28,970 nucleotides of DNA from JANQJA01 sp040880285 (lineage in GTDB: Bacteria > Pseudomonadota > Gammaproteobacteria > Pseudomonadales > Azotimanducaceae). Where the stretch lies: assembly GCA_040880285.1 (NCBI GenBank), contig JBBDIT010000034.1:1-28970 (forward strand), in the 5' to 3' direction. The position numbers and the translations under genes were made by a program. Each line of letters begins with the position of its first letter. Position 1 is the stretch's first letter. Shown here one piece after another: positions 16,222 through 24,660 of this stretch. Under the pieces are notes generated by a model, which saw only the letters and a program-made list of their open reading frames with translations, searched no databases and was not told the DNA's origin.

Positions 16222-17844
16222 TTGAGCAAGCTCACACATACCCATGACGTCCTGATTATCGGTAGCGGAGCGGCAGGACTGACCCTCGCCCTCAATTTGC
16301 CGAAAAACATGAGCGTCGCCATGATTGCAAAGGATCGATCGACGGAGGGGTCCACCTACTATGCCCAGGGTGGGGTCGCTGCCGTAATCGACGAATATGA
16401 CAGCATCGAGTCACATATCAAGGATACGCTCGATGCAGGTGCCGGCCTTTGTCATGAAGACGTGGTTCGTTTTACGGTAGAACGCAGTTCCGACGTCATT
16501 TCCTGGTTGGTTGAACTGGGCGTTCAATTTGATATGCGCTGGTCCCAGTCGAGTCAGAAAAGTGAATTCCATCTGACCCAGGAAGGCGGCCACAGCCACC
16601 GGCGAGTTATCCATGCAGCTGATGCCACTGGCCGTGAGATTACCTTGGCATTGCAGCAGGCGTTGGCGGGCCACACCAACGTGGAAGTGTACGAGCGCTA
16701 CGTCGGCGTCGACCTCGTCACTGCAGAAGCCGCCGGCAAAACGCGAGCGGTGGGGGCCTATGTCCTGAACCTGGTGTCACGGGAAGTCGAGCTGTTCCGG
16801 GCACGTCATGTCGTAATTGCCACCGGCGGCGCCAGCAAGGTCTACCTGTATACCAGCAATCCGGACACGGCTTCCGGAGACGGTATTGCCATGGCATGGC
16901 GCTCCGGCTGCCGGGTTGCCAACATGGAATTTAACCAGTTTCACCCCACCTGCCTGTATCACCCACAGGCAAAGTCATTTCTCATCAGCGAAGCGCTGCG
17001 GGGTGAAGGCGCCAGGCTGATCTTGCCGGATGGCTCACCGTTTATGCATCGCTTCGACAAACGCCTGGAGTTGGCACCACGCGACATAGTCGCCCGGGCC
17101 ATCGACCACGAGATGAAACGACTTGGCTGTGATTGTGTCTACCTGGACATCAGCCACAAGGACGAGGCATTCATCAAGGCTCACTTCCCCACCATCTACC
17201 AAAACTGCCTGGCGCTCGGAATCGATATTACGCGCCAGCCAATTCCAATTGTTCCGGCGGCTCACTACACTTGTGGCGGCATCATTACCGACATCAATGG
17301 GGCAACCGATATCGCCGGGCTCTATGCGATAGGAGAGTCCAGCTTTACCGGCTTGCACGGTGCCAATCGCATGGCCAGCAATTCCCTGCTTGAGTGTATG
17401 GTATTTGGCCGGTCCGCCGCCCACCACATTGAGCAACAACCACCGACTCCAGTGGAGTCACTCGATATTCCACTTTGGGATGAAAGCCAGGTTACCAATT
17501 CCGATGAAGATGTCGTCATCTCTCACAACTGGGACGAACTGAGGCGGTTTATGTGGGACTACGTGGGTATTGTCCGGACCGACAAACGACTGCAGCGCGC
17601 ACGACGACGGGCACAACTCCTGCATCAGGAAGTTCTGGAGTACTACAGCAACTACATCATCACGCGTGATCTCCTGGAACTCCGCAACCTCATCACCATC
17701 GCTGAGCTCATCATCGAGTCAGCACTGCAGAGGAAAGAGAGCCGCGGTCTTCATTTCAACCTCGACTATCCCGAACCGTTGCCGGTAGCAGAGGATACGA
17801 TCCTGGTACCGCCTGGTTCCAGTTCAGCAGGAAACCGGGATTGA
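16222..17844 (+). CDS. nadB: L-aspartate oxidase
   Basis: NadB oxidises L-aspartate to iminoaspartate, the first step of de novo NAD synthesis, using FAD. The 540-aa protein has the FAD-binding start HDVLIIGSGAAGLTLAL, the STYYAQGGVAAV motif, the active-site region EFHLTQEGGHSHRRVIHAADATG, and C-terminal ATYP motifs HYTCGGI and GLHGANRMASNSLLE. The open frame starts at TTG 16192. The TTG at 16222 gives MSKLTHTHDVLIIGSG, closer to Pseudomonas NadB, with a GGGA about 10 nt upstream; neither start is certain. It is divergent from rpoE, as in E. coli and Pseudomonas. Its TGA abuts the stop codon of cptA on the other strand. Confidence 0.96.
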   Translation: MSKLTHTHDVLIIGSGAAGLTLALNLPKNMSVAMIAKDRSTEGSTYYAQGGVAAVIDEYDSIESHIKDTLDAGAGLCHEDVVRFTVERSSDVISWLVELGVQFDMRWSQSSQKSEFHLTQEGGHSHRRVIHAADATGREITLALQQALAGHTNVEVYERYVGVDLVTAEAAGKTRAVGAYVLNLVSREVELFRARHVVIATGGASKVYLYTSNPDTASGDGIAMAWRSGCRVANMEFNQFHPTCLYHPQAKSFLISEALRGEGARLILPDGSPFMHRFDKRLELAPRDIVARAIDHEMKRLGCDCVYLDISHKDEAFIKAHFPTIYQNCLALGIDITRQPIPIVPAAHYTCGGIITDINGATDIAGLYAIGESSFTGLHGANRMASNSLLECMVFGRSAAHHIEQQPPTPVESLDIPLWDESQVTNSDEDVVISHNWDELRRFMWDYVGIVRTDKRLQRARRRAQLLHQEVLEYYSNYIITRDLLELRNLITIAELIIESALQRKESRGLHFNLDYPEPLPVAEDTILVPPGSSSAGNRD

Positions 17845-18303
17845 CTATTGGAAGGTGCCCGCCACATCCACAAAACGCAAGAAGACCTTCAGCCTTCGAA
17901 ATTCATCCTGCGAAGTACTGTCCGGCAGCACCGGCACAGGATATTTTTGACCCTGTGAGTCCTCGAGTGTGACTACAGCCAGATAGCGAAATAGCACTAT
18001 CTCACCCACTGGCCGGACCTTGATTAACCGGCCATCACGGGAAACAATCTGCCAGTCCTGCCCCGAACACAGCAGTCGTACGACCGATGACGGCGCCATA
18101 AGGCGTGCCAATCTACGGTGATGGACGTAGGAACAAGCGATCGCCACCAGTAAGGCGACCAGAAGATAGGGCGACATGGCGGCAAGTGACAGGCTTACCC
18201 CTGTCAGTGCAGACCCAGACAGCCCGTGCAGCGCGATAAGCAGCTGACCATGGATCCGGGACGGTACAATTGAGCAATCGAGATAGCAAGCGGACAGCCC
18301 CAT
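17845..18303 (-). CDS. cptA: YgfX/CptA-like inner-membrane protein
   Basis: The 152-aa protein has two hydrophobic segments (about 22-42 and 44-60) and then a soluble C-terminal part with DWQIVSRDGRLIKVRPVG and VTLEDSQGQKYPVPVLPDS. This, and its place next to sdhE, matches the YgfX (CptA) family. YgfX in E. coli has been described as a toxin acting on FtsZ/MreB, but its pairing with SdhE as a toxin-antitoxin system is disputed. The start is ATG, 3 nt after the sdhE stop, so the pair is cotranscribed. Its stop codon directly abuts the nadB stop on the other strand. Identification is based on general features and synteny. Confidence 0.75.
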   Translation of the reverse strand: MGLSACYLDCSIVPSRIHGQLLIALHGLSGSALTGVSLSLAAMSPYLLVALLVAIACSYVHHRRLARLMAPSSVVRLLCSGQDWQIVSRDGRLIKVRPVGEIVLFRYLAVVTLEDSQGQKYPVPVLPDSTSQDEFRRLKVFLRFVDVAGTFQ

Positions 18304-18306
18304 GGT

Positions 18307-18558
18307 CTAGCCGGGTTGCACACGATCCAGGATTAAATCCACCATTGCAGCAAGGTTATCTGCCTGCGGTCTGGCTTTGCGACTGAACCAGGCCAGGAGG
18401 TCCGGGTCGTCTTGCTCCAACAATTCGATAAAGGTGTTCTGCTGGTCTGCCGACAATGACTCAAATGCCTGCTCAAAAAATGGCAATAACAGTAGATCGA
18501 GTTCAAGCATCCCTCGCCGGCTCCTCCAGCGAAGCCGATTTAATTCTGCTTCATTCAC
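18307..18558 (-). CDS. sdhE: FAD assembly factor SdhE
   Basis: SdhE (YgfY/CptB) promotes covalent attachment of FAD to SdhA of succinate dehydrogenase and related flavoproteins. The 83-aa protein carries the invariant motif RGMLELD (15-21), preceded by RLRWRSR, and the DDPDLLAWF helix (50-58), as expected for this small helical family. Start is GTG with only a weak ribosome-binding site. It forms a pair with cptA and is divergent from ygfZ across 77 bp, an arrangement also found in E. coli and Pseudomonas. Its neighbour nadB is a flavoprotein, though of the non-covalent kind. Confidence 0.94.
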   Translation of the reverse strand: MNEAELNRLRWRSRRGMLELDLLLLPFFEQAFESLSADQQNTFIELLEQDDPDLLAWFSRKARPQADNLAAMVDLILDRVQPG

Positions 18559-18635
18559 TTCATATATACCGCTGCGTTATGACTTCGTTACAAAAATTAT
18601 AACTGTAACCGGATGACAGGATGTAAAATACGTTT

Positions 18636-19490
18636 ATGACAAGTGTAACAAGACTCAACGAATTCGGCTTTTTGTCCATCACTGGTAAGGACGCGATGAA
18701 GTTCCTGCAAGGCTATGCAACCTGTGATCTTGCAGATATCTCTGACGCGAGGTCAGCCATCGGCGCGACCTGCAACCTAAAGGGCCGGATGGTGGCAAGT
18801 TTCGTGATCCTGGGGATCGAAGACGGCTACCTCCTGCGAATGCGGCGGGAGCTGGTTCCAACACTCATCGATTTCCTTTCCAGGTACATTGTGTTCTCAA
18901 AGGCGGAAATGACAGATTTATCCGATAGTCTTTACTGTCATGGTGTCATCGGAGCGGTCGAGGAATTTCCGGGGCAAGCAGGCAGCAGCATTGATATCAA
19001 TGCTGGTCATGTTGTCCGCGTCTCGTCGCGTGATCGTTTTGAAGTCTGGAGCCATGATCCGGACTATACCCTGGAAGATGCTGAAACCGGGTCTATTGAC
19101 GAATGGACGGCGTGTGAAATTGAAGATGGCATTGCGTGGATCTCAGGTTCTACCAGCGAAGAATTCATTCCACAAATGTTCGGTTATCACGAAATCGGTG
19201 CTGTCGACTTTGACAAGGGCTGTTACCTGGGACAGGAAATCGTGGCGCGGATGCAATATCGCGGCAACCTGAATCGCGTGCTGCATAGGGGTTCGACGCC
19301 ATCCGCCGTTCAGGTCGGTGATTGGATTCAGGATGGCGACTCCAAACGTGTGGGGACCGTGGTTTCTTGCGCCCACATCGGGAAGGGCTCGGTCTTCCTG
19401 GCCGTCATAAACGCCAAAGACGATCTTACCCCGGATTGTTTCCTGCCTGGCGGTGAGGCGCTTACCGTCGAACGCGTGACCCGGGCCTGA
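18636..19490 (+). CDS. ygfZ: Folate-binding protein YgfZ
   Basis: YgfZ is a tetrahydrofolate-binding protein of the GcvT-like family that supports maintenance of certain Fe-S enzymes such as MiaB. The 284-aa protein carries the signature KGCYLGQEIVARMQYRG (194-210) with the key Cys196. The N-terminus contains the GcvT-like LNEFGFLSITGKDAMKFLQG. Length is slightly below E. coli YgfZ (326 aa) and near that of Pseudomonas homologues. The start is ATG; the nearest AGGA is 14 nt away, so no proper ribosome-binding site is seen. It is divergent from sdhE and convergent with the LLM oxidoreductase gene, 13 nt away with no terminator between. Confidence 0.93.
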   Translation: MTSVTRLNEFGFLSITGKDAMKFLQGYATCDLADISDARSAIGATCNLKGRMVASFVILGIEDGYLLRMRRELVPTLIDFLSRYIVFSKAEMTDLSDSLYCHGVIGAVEEFPGQAGSSIDINAGHVVRVSSRDRFEVWSHDPDYTLEDAETGSIDEWTACEIEDGIAWISGSTSEEFIPQMFGYHEIGAVDFDKGCYLGQEIVARMQYRGNLNRVLHRGSTPSAVQVGDWIQDGDSKRVGTVVSCAHIGKGSVFLAVINAKDDLTPDCFLPGGEALTVERVTRA

Positions 19491-19503
19491 CTCGTTTGCG
19501 GCG

Positions 19504-20382
19504 TCAGGCTCCGGGAGCCAGGCCCTCGAGTACATTCATGTCGGGGTCACCGAACACCCCGTTGGGGTTGACCGGTTGTACACAGACATGGGACGCCCCT
19601 GCGTCAAGATGCGCATTGATGCGCTCACGGATTGTGGCGAGATCTCCCCAGGCGAACGTCGCATCGATAAATCGATCGTTACCACCATCATTGATCTCAT
19701 CTTCGGTGAATCCGAGACGAAGCCAGTTATTGCGGTAGTTGGGTAAACCCGTATAGATCTTCGCGACGTTCCTCGAAAGCTCACGTGCCCTGGCAGGATC
19801 GGTTTCAAGAACGATCTTTTGCTCCACACACAGCATGGCATCCGGACCCATGACCTCTCTAGCCTTCCTCGTGTGCTCCGGTGTGGTGAAATAGGGATGG
19901 GCCCCGTTGGCGTGACTTGCCGCCAGCTCCAGCATTTTCGGTCCCAGCGCGGCGATCACCACGGGAGGCGGCTCCGCCGGTTCCACTGCCCGGTATGGCG
20001 CTTGCGCCATGGTTTCAAGGTAGGTCTTCATGGTCGACCAGGGTTTGCCGTATTGGTGTCCGCGCACGCCTTCTACCAGGGGCTGGTGACTGACGCCAAG
20101 CCCGAGGATAAATCGACCACCGGATTGTTCGGCAAGGGACTTGGCACCCGCCATTGCGGCGCCGGGATCCCGGTTATAAATACTGGCAATACCGGTGCCA
20201 ACGATCAACCGGTCCGTATTGGCCAACAGCCAGCTGGCATGGACAAATGGATGCCGACCCACGGTTTCCGGAATCCAGAGGGCCGAATATCCAAGGGCTT
20301 CAATTCGCCGCGCGAATGCCGCGGCATCGCTGGCCGATTTGCCATCGGTAAAATACCAGACTCCCAGTTTCCCCAATTCCAT
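19504..20382 (-). CDS. LLM-class flavin/F420-dependent oxidoreductase
   Basis: The 292-aa protein belongs to the bacterial luciferase-like (LLM) superfamily of TIM-barrel enzymes that use FMN or F420. It begins MELGKLGVWYFTDGKSASDA. It contains ALGYSALWIPE (30-41), a GTGIASIYNRDP loop (63-75) and GGRFILGLGVSHQP (88-102), all typical of the family. The sequence resembles a subgroup annotated as probable F420-dependent oxidoreductases, well known in actinobacteria. Which cofactor is used here cannot be read from sequence. ATG 20382 has GGAG 5 nt upstream; the GTG at 20388 overlaps that site and is less likely. No substrate is suggested by context beyond its place downstream of the valine genes. 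Confidence 0.85.
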   Translation of the reverse strand: MELGKLGVWYFTDGKSASDAAAFARRIEALGYSALWIPETVGRHPFVHASWLLANTDRLIVGTGIASIYNRDPGAAMAGAKSLAEQSGGRFILGLGVSHQPLVEGVRGHQYGKPWSTMKTYLETMAQAPYRAVEPAEPPPVVIAALGPKMLELAASHANGAHPYFTTPEHTRKAREVMGPDAMLCVEQKIVLETDPARARELSRNVAKIYTGLPNYRNNWLRLGFTEDEINDGGNDRFIDATFAWGDLATIRERINAHLDAGASHVCVQPVNPNGVFGDPDMNVLEGLAPGA

Positions 20383-20481
20383 ACACACTCCGGCCAGTTG
20401 GAAAATTTCATCCGGCTCCGATAGTAATGCAATGAGGACCGGGGTGCGAGATGGTCAATTCGATGCCAGCGGCGATTGGCT

Positions 20482-21474
20482 CTACTCTGGCCAACCCACA
20501 CCATAATTTGCTTCAATCAATTCCTGGCGAAACTGGAACACTTCATCGGTGTCCGGCTCCACCACTACACGCACCCAGTGCACACTGGGATGGCCAAAAA
20601 CCTCAACCCGCGTAAAGTTTTCGACAAGGCCGCTATCATCATAAAGTGGCTTGTCCACCCGAAAGATATGAGTGTCACCTACCGCCAATACGACCGGCTT
20701 ACCAAACCGCCTCGCGTGTTGCGCAAGCGCCTCGTCCAGTGCCTCGTAGCCTGGCCGCACATACGGGCACGCCGGGCAGATGGAAGCCAGCAAACCCGGA
20801 AAGACGGTTGCAAGGTATGGATCCACCTGTGTGGCCAGGAATACGCCATTTGCGTCCATCCTGTCGGCAACCTCGAAGATCTCCTCAATCCATGCAAGCC
20901 CTGCGGCCATCAACGCCTCATGGATTTCAATACCACCTTCTCCCGGTGTAATACCGACCAGGTGTACCGTGCCGAATATCACCTTGTCCCTGCTCCAGTA
21001 CACATTCTCGACAAAATCGGAATAAGCAGGGCTATTGGCCTGGGTCACCACTTCAAACGGGCGCGCACCCGTGGTCATCCGGGGATCGGGAAACCAGATA
21101 CGGCGTAGTGCAGACAGACGATCAATCGGGTCCCAACCACCGGCACTTTTCCTGTGGCAGTCAAACCAGTCGTTGTCACCCGGGGTGAAAATAAAGGGTA
21201 GGTCAATCCGTTGGTTCATCTCAAATCGCGCCTTGAGCACCTCGTCGGAACATGATTGTCCGCTACTTTTGACATCGCCAAGGTGAATCAGCCAGGAGAG
21301 CCCCTCAGTGCTATTGATCTCGTCGATCATGGTTTCATACTTCGGCACGTTGAATTCAACGTACGGGTTGTCACCGATCAATGCGAACGACAGCGATGGA
21401 GCCGGGGTCATGTCCTGTCGGAGCGCCTGGCAACCTGCCATAGAAAAAGACAACAATAAAACAATCACACGCAT
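20482..21474 (-). CDS. Putative lipoprotein with degenerate metallophosphoesterase-like domain
   Basis: The 330-aa protein begins with a lipoprotein signal, MRVIVLLLSFSMAGC, lipidation at Cys15. Gln16 follows, not Asp, so outer-membrane sorting is expected. The rest resembles calcineurin-type phosphoesterases: IGDNPY (Asp35), HLGDVKSSG (Asp67), TPGDNDW (98-103, in place of GNHD/E) and VGDTHIF (265-271, in place of GHTH). The usual first DxH is replaced by DNP and the conserved second Asp/His of the GDxxD motif is Lys69. Metal binding may be reduced or different. A strong AAGGAGAGG lies before the ATG. The gene is 14 nt after the gap-broken gene. Catalytic function is not established; I do not recognise a named family. 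Confidence 0.65.
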   Translation of the reverse strand: MRVIVLLLSFSMAGCQALRQDMTPAPSLSFALIGDNPYVEFNVPKYETMIDEINSTEGLSWLIHLGDVKSSGQSCSDEVLKARFEMNQRIDLPFIFTPGDNDWFDCHRKSAGGWDPIDRLSALRRIWFPDPRMTTGARPFEVVTQANSPAYSDFVENVYWSRDKVIFGTVHLVGITPGEGGIEIHEALMAAGLAWIEEIFEVADRMDANGVFLATQVDPYLATVFPGLLASICPACPYVRPGYEALDEALAQHARRFGKPVVLAVGDTHIFRVDKPLYDDSGLVENFTRVEVFGHPSVHWVRVVVEPDTDEVFQFRQELIEANYGVGWPE

Positions 21475-21488
21475 GAACCTCTCCTTTG

Positions 21489-21717
21489 TTATTGATCCAG
21501 CATCTGTCTCGTCGCATGGACCCTCGCCATGCCTTCAAATCTGTGGCCGGCAGTCAGTGTCCAGCAGCNNNNNNNNNNNNNNNNNNNNNNNNNNNNNNNN
21601 NNNNNNNNNNNNNNNNNNNNNNNNNNNNNNNNNNNNNNNNNNNNNNNNNNNNNNNNNNNNNNNNNNNNCAGCAAGGATTGCGTTCCTTTTGTGTGGGGGC
21701 AGATCCAATAGGCTCAC
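21489..21717 (-). CDS. Gene of unknown function split by assembly gap
   Basis: A GTG at 21717 with AGGA 5 nt upstream starts the frame MSLLDLPPHKRNAILA, 24 nt after mmsB, and then enters the 100-N run. On the other side the best exit frame ends in MARVHATRQMLDQ with a stop at 21489-21491, 14 nt before the next gene. The two parts are in different frames over 100 nt, so the true gap is another size. Another possible exit is a stop at 21535. The gene sits in the same-direction series behind the valine operon. No domain can be recognised from the visible residues. Confidence 0.5.
21569..21668. other. Assembly gap (100 N) downstream of mmsB
   Basis: Exactly 100 undetermined bases, a scaffold placeholder. 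Left flank ends cagcagc and right flank begins cagcaagg; the shared cagca could mean the contigs nearly touch or that a short repeat stopped assembly. True size is unknown. Confidence 0.98.
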
Positions 21718-21741
21718 GCGGTTCCTGCTGCACTATTACCG

Positions 21742-22662
21742 TCAGTCGGGCGACTTGTCCGAGTACATTTTCTGGATACTCGAAAAATCCTTCCTGCCAA
21801 ATCCACGCTGCCTGTGATTGAGATAGAGGTTCCGGGCAAGTGACCCCATGGGAGTCAGGGACGATGTCGAAAGCGCCGCTTCCGTTGCCAATCCAAGGTC
21901 CTTGATCATAAGGTCAACCAGAAACCCCCCTTCGTAATCGTTAGAGGAAGGCACCTTGTCCATAACCCCGGGATAAGGGTTATAAACTTCAAGCGCCCAA
22001 TTGCCACCAGAGCTTTTACGCATGATCTCAGACAGTACTTTCGGGTCAAGCCCGTTGTCTACCCCCATCTGCAAGGCTTCAGCGGTGCCCGCCATAAGTA
22101 CTGACAACAGCATGTTATTACAGATCTTGGCGACCTGGCCTGCGCCTGCATCACCGGCATGAAATATATTCTTGCCCATGGCTTCAAGAATCGGTCGCGC
22201 CTTCTCCACTGCGCTCGACTCACCACCGACAATGAATGTGAGCGTACCGGCAACGGCACCACCTACACCGCCAGAGACCGGGGCATCAAGCATCGCTATG
22301 CCGCGGGTTTTAGCGACACCAGCAACCTTCATCGCTGAAGCGGATGCAATGGTTGAACAGTCGATCACAAGCGTTTCCGGGTCAATCCTGGCGAGTAACC
22401 CTCGCGTCGATTCCTCCTCGCCTTCCCCTTCAGCCAGGTACAAGGACTCCACATGGGCTGATGCCGGTAACATGGAAATCAGGACCTCGACTCCTGCAGT
22501 GGCAGCTTCAGCACTGGCGGCCGCGGCGGCACCAGCAGCCACGGCTTGATCCAGTGCGGCTGGTACGATGTCATAGGCGATGACCTCATGGCCGGCCGCC
22601 AGCAAATTTACCACCATCGGCCCGCCCATATTACCGAGACCTATAAATCCAATCTTTGCCAT
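21742..22662 (-). CDS. mmsB: 3-hydroxyisobutyrate dehydrogenase
   Basis: MmsB oxidises 3-hydroxyisobutyrate to methylmalonate semialdehyde with NAD+, a late step of valine degradation. The 306-aa protein has the NAD-binding GFIGLGNMGGPMVVNL (5-20), the substrate motif DAPVSGGVGGAVAGTLTF (126-143) and the catalytic Lys179 in KICNNMLL. The stretch 41-58 is unusually alanine-rich. Ribosome-binding site AAGGAGG is 5 nt before ATG. It is 15 nt behind the hydrolase gene that supplies its substrate, so one operon is likely. Confidence 0.95.
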   Translation of the reverse strand: MAKIGFIGLGNMGGPMVVNLLAAGHEVIAYDIVPAALDQAVAAGAAAAASAEAATAGVEVLISMLPASAHVESLYLAEGEGEEESTRGLLARIDPETLVIDCSTIASASAMKVAGVAKTRGIAMLDAPVSGGVGGAVAGTLTFIVGGESSAVEKARPILEAMGKNIFHAGDAGAGQVAKICNNMLLSVLMAGTAEALQMGVDNGLDPKVLSEIMRKSSGGNWALEVYNPYPGVMDKVPSSNDYEGGFLVDLMIKDLGLATEAALSTSSLTPMGSLARNLYLNHRQRGFGRKDFSSIQKMYSDKSPD

Positions 22663-22677
22663 GTCTTCCTCCTTACA

Positions 22678-23823
22678 TCAGTCAGTTGACCCGCCCAGAT
22701 CCGCAAGTGGGTGATCGCCTTTAAACGGTACCTTGAAATGTGCTTCGACCCAACTCTCATCAACACTTTCAAGGTTCCGAAAGTGCCAGTCAGGCTTACC
22801 GTCGCGATCAATTAACAGCGCGCGAATGCCTTCCGCAAAATCCGGATGACGGCTGCACTGGATCGCAATGGTCAGTTCCAGCTGGAAGGTTGCTTCCAGC
22901 GTCAGGCCCGTGGCTCGCTCAATCTGGCGCGCGATAATATGAGCCGTTGTCGGTGACCCTTGCCTGAATGTCGCGACTGCCCGGGTCAACCACTGGTCCC
23001 CAGGGTCCAGTTGATCGAGCCCCGAGTTAAACGCGACAGCCGGACGATCCGCGTCGTGGCAAGGTTCAATAAGCGCTTTTATCAGCTCTTCGTGGCTGGC
23101 AAGCATGCCTGGTGGGAAACCCTCGCCCCTTGTCTCAAATCTGCCAAGCAGTTCGGTAACCAGAAGCTCATCCTTCTCAGGGTCCCCGGTCCAGGGCGTT
23201 TCCTGCAAAGCCGTGGTGACTGCAGGCTTGCAGTCAAGAGTAATCAGGTGATCGATGAACCCCACCTGCTTGCCGTCAACTGCATTGATGTGGCTGCCGG
23301 TCCACGCCAAAAAATAAGCAAAGTGACGTGGCATGTGGGTCAAAAACCAGGTGGCACCGGCGTCAGGAAATAGCCCAATGGTAATTTCAGGCATGGCAAT
23401 ACGGGAATCGACTGTACCGATACGATGACTACAGGCAGCCATTACACCAAGGCCACCACCCATCACAAAGCCCTGCGCCCAGACAAGTACCGGTTTTGGA
23501 AATGTGTGGATGAAATAGTCGAGCCGGTATTCCTGCTCAAAAAAGGCGTCTGCATAGGGATTGGGACCGCCGGGATGTTCGCACATGGATTGGTAGAGAT
23601 CCTGGATGTCACCTCCGGCAGAAAAGGCGCGTTCGCCTGCGCCTTGTAGTACGACGATCGCGATATCAGGATCCTCCCGCCACAGCCTGAGCCTTGCACC
23701 CACGAGCTCGATCATCGGCAACGACAGGCTGTTTAATGTTTTCTCCGCATTCAGGGTCACAACGCCGACACCTTTGCCAGCGACCGCTGGCAGCACCTCG
23801 AACAAGACCGGCGCGTCTTCCAT
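22678..23823 (-). CDS. 3-hydroxyisobutyryl-CoA hydrolase
   Basis: This crotonase-superfamily enzyme hydrolyses 3-hydroxyisobutyryl-CoA to 3-hydroxyisobutyrate and CoA. The 381-aa length, larger than hydratases, fits HIBCH. Motifs include FSAGGDIQDLY (67-77), the oxyanion region VMGGGLGV (120-127) and MPEITIGLFPD (144-154) with Glu146 and Asp154, placed eight residues apart as in the human enzyme. The C-terminal extension SRHPDFAEGIRALLIDRDGKPDW is typical. Start ATG directly follows the TAG of the upstream hydratase (0 nt), so the two are coupled. Confidence 0.93.
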   Translation of the reverse strand: MEDAPVLFEVLPAVAGKGVGVVTLNAEKTLNSLSLPMIELVGARLRLWREDPDIAIVVLQGAGERAFSAGGDIQDLYQSMCEHPGGPNPYADAFFEQEYRLDYFIHTFPKPVLVWAQGFVMGGGLGVMAACSHRIGTVDSRIAMPEITIGLFPDAGATWFLTHMPRHFAYFLAWTGSHINAVDGKQVGFIDHLITLDCKPAVTTALQETPWTGDPEKDELLVTELLGRFETRGEGFPPGMLASHEELIKALIEPCHDADRPAVAFNSGLDQLDPGDQWLTRAVATFRQGSPTTAHIIARQIERATGLTLEATFQLELTIAIQCSRHPDFAEGIRALLIDRDGKPDWHFRNLESVDESWVEAHFKVPFKGDHPLADLGGSTD

Positions 23824-24600
23824 CTATGCGTTCTTCCAGTCGGGTTTTCTTTTCTCCAGAAAGGCGTTAACACCTTCCGCCTGGTCTGTGGTTTCAAACA
23901 AGGCAACAAACGCGTCTCGCTCGTCGCTGTAGGCTGCCGTGACTGATCCGGCGCGGGCAGCCTGAATCAATTTTTTTGACGCCGCAACGCTTTTGGGGCT
24001 CTGGTTTTTTACCTTTCTTGCCAGCTCCATGGCTTTATCGACACTATCGCCGGGAGCAACTACCTCTTCAACAAGACCAATCCGCAAGGCAGTGTCAGCA
24101 TCAATTCGCTCACCACACAAGATCATGCGTTTGGCCCATCCTTCACCTACCAACCATGGAAGATGTTGGGTACCAAGGCCGGATGGCAACAACCCCACCG
24201 TCGCCTCCGGTAATGCCATCTGCGCCTTAGATTCTGCAATCCTGATATCGCAAGCCATGGCACATTCGAGCCCGCCCCCCATGGCATATCCATTGATCGC
24301 CGCGATGGAAACCCCACGAAAATTACTCAATGCTTCGAAAGCCTCTCCAAACTTGTTAGCGATGTCACGGGCCACCTGCTTGTCGCCGTCGGCGAACATC
24401 TTCAGGTCCGCACCGGCCGAGAAGAACTTGTCCCCCTGGCCTGTGATTACCAGTGCGTAAATATCACCATTGGCATTCAGTTCTCCAATGAGATCACGTA
24501 ATGCCGTCAGGTTATCTGCATCCCAGGTATTGGCGGGCGGATTGGCGATCGTAATGAACGCGATATGGTCTGCTAACTCGACCTTGAGTTTTTCAGTCAT
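23824..24600 (-). CDS. Enoyl-CoA hydratase (valine pathway, methacrylyl-CoA)
   Basis: A 258-aa crotonase. The oxyanion-hole segments are FSAGADLKMF (60-69) and AMGGGLECAMACDIR (106-120). The two catalytic glutamates are Glu112 and Glu132 (ALPEATVGLLP), spaced 20 residues as in rat enoyl-CoA hydratase Glu144/Glu164, so it should be an active hydratase. Placed between an acyl-CoA dehydrogenase and 3-hydroxyisobutyryl-CoA hydrolase, it most likely hydrates methacrylyl-CoA. Start ATG 60 nt after the dehydrogenase. Broader chain-length use is possible; substrate is inferred from context. Confidence 0.9.
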   Translation of the reverse strand: MTEKLKVELADHIAFITIANPPANTWDADNLTALRDLIGELNANGDIYALVITGQGDKFFSAGADLKMFADGDKQVARDIANKFGEAFEALSNFRGVSIAAINGYAMGGGLECAMACDIRIAESKAQMALPEATVGLLPSGLGTQHLPWLVGEGWAKRMILCGERIDADTALRIGLVEEVVAPGDSVDKAMELARKVKNQSPKSVAASKKLIQAARAGSVTAAYSDERDAFVALFETTDQAEGVNAFLEKRKPDWKNA

Positions 24601-24660
24601 GGCATAAATTCCGGATGTCTGTTGAAAATATTGGCGGGTGCCAAGGATAACGCACCTTGC

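Noticed and set aside
17845..18558. cptA-sdhE as a toxin-antitoxin system
   Set aside because: SdhE is well supported as an FAD assembly factor and the toxin-antitoxin reading of this pair is disputed, so I annotate the genes separately.
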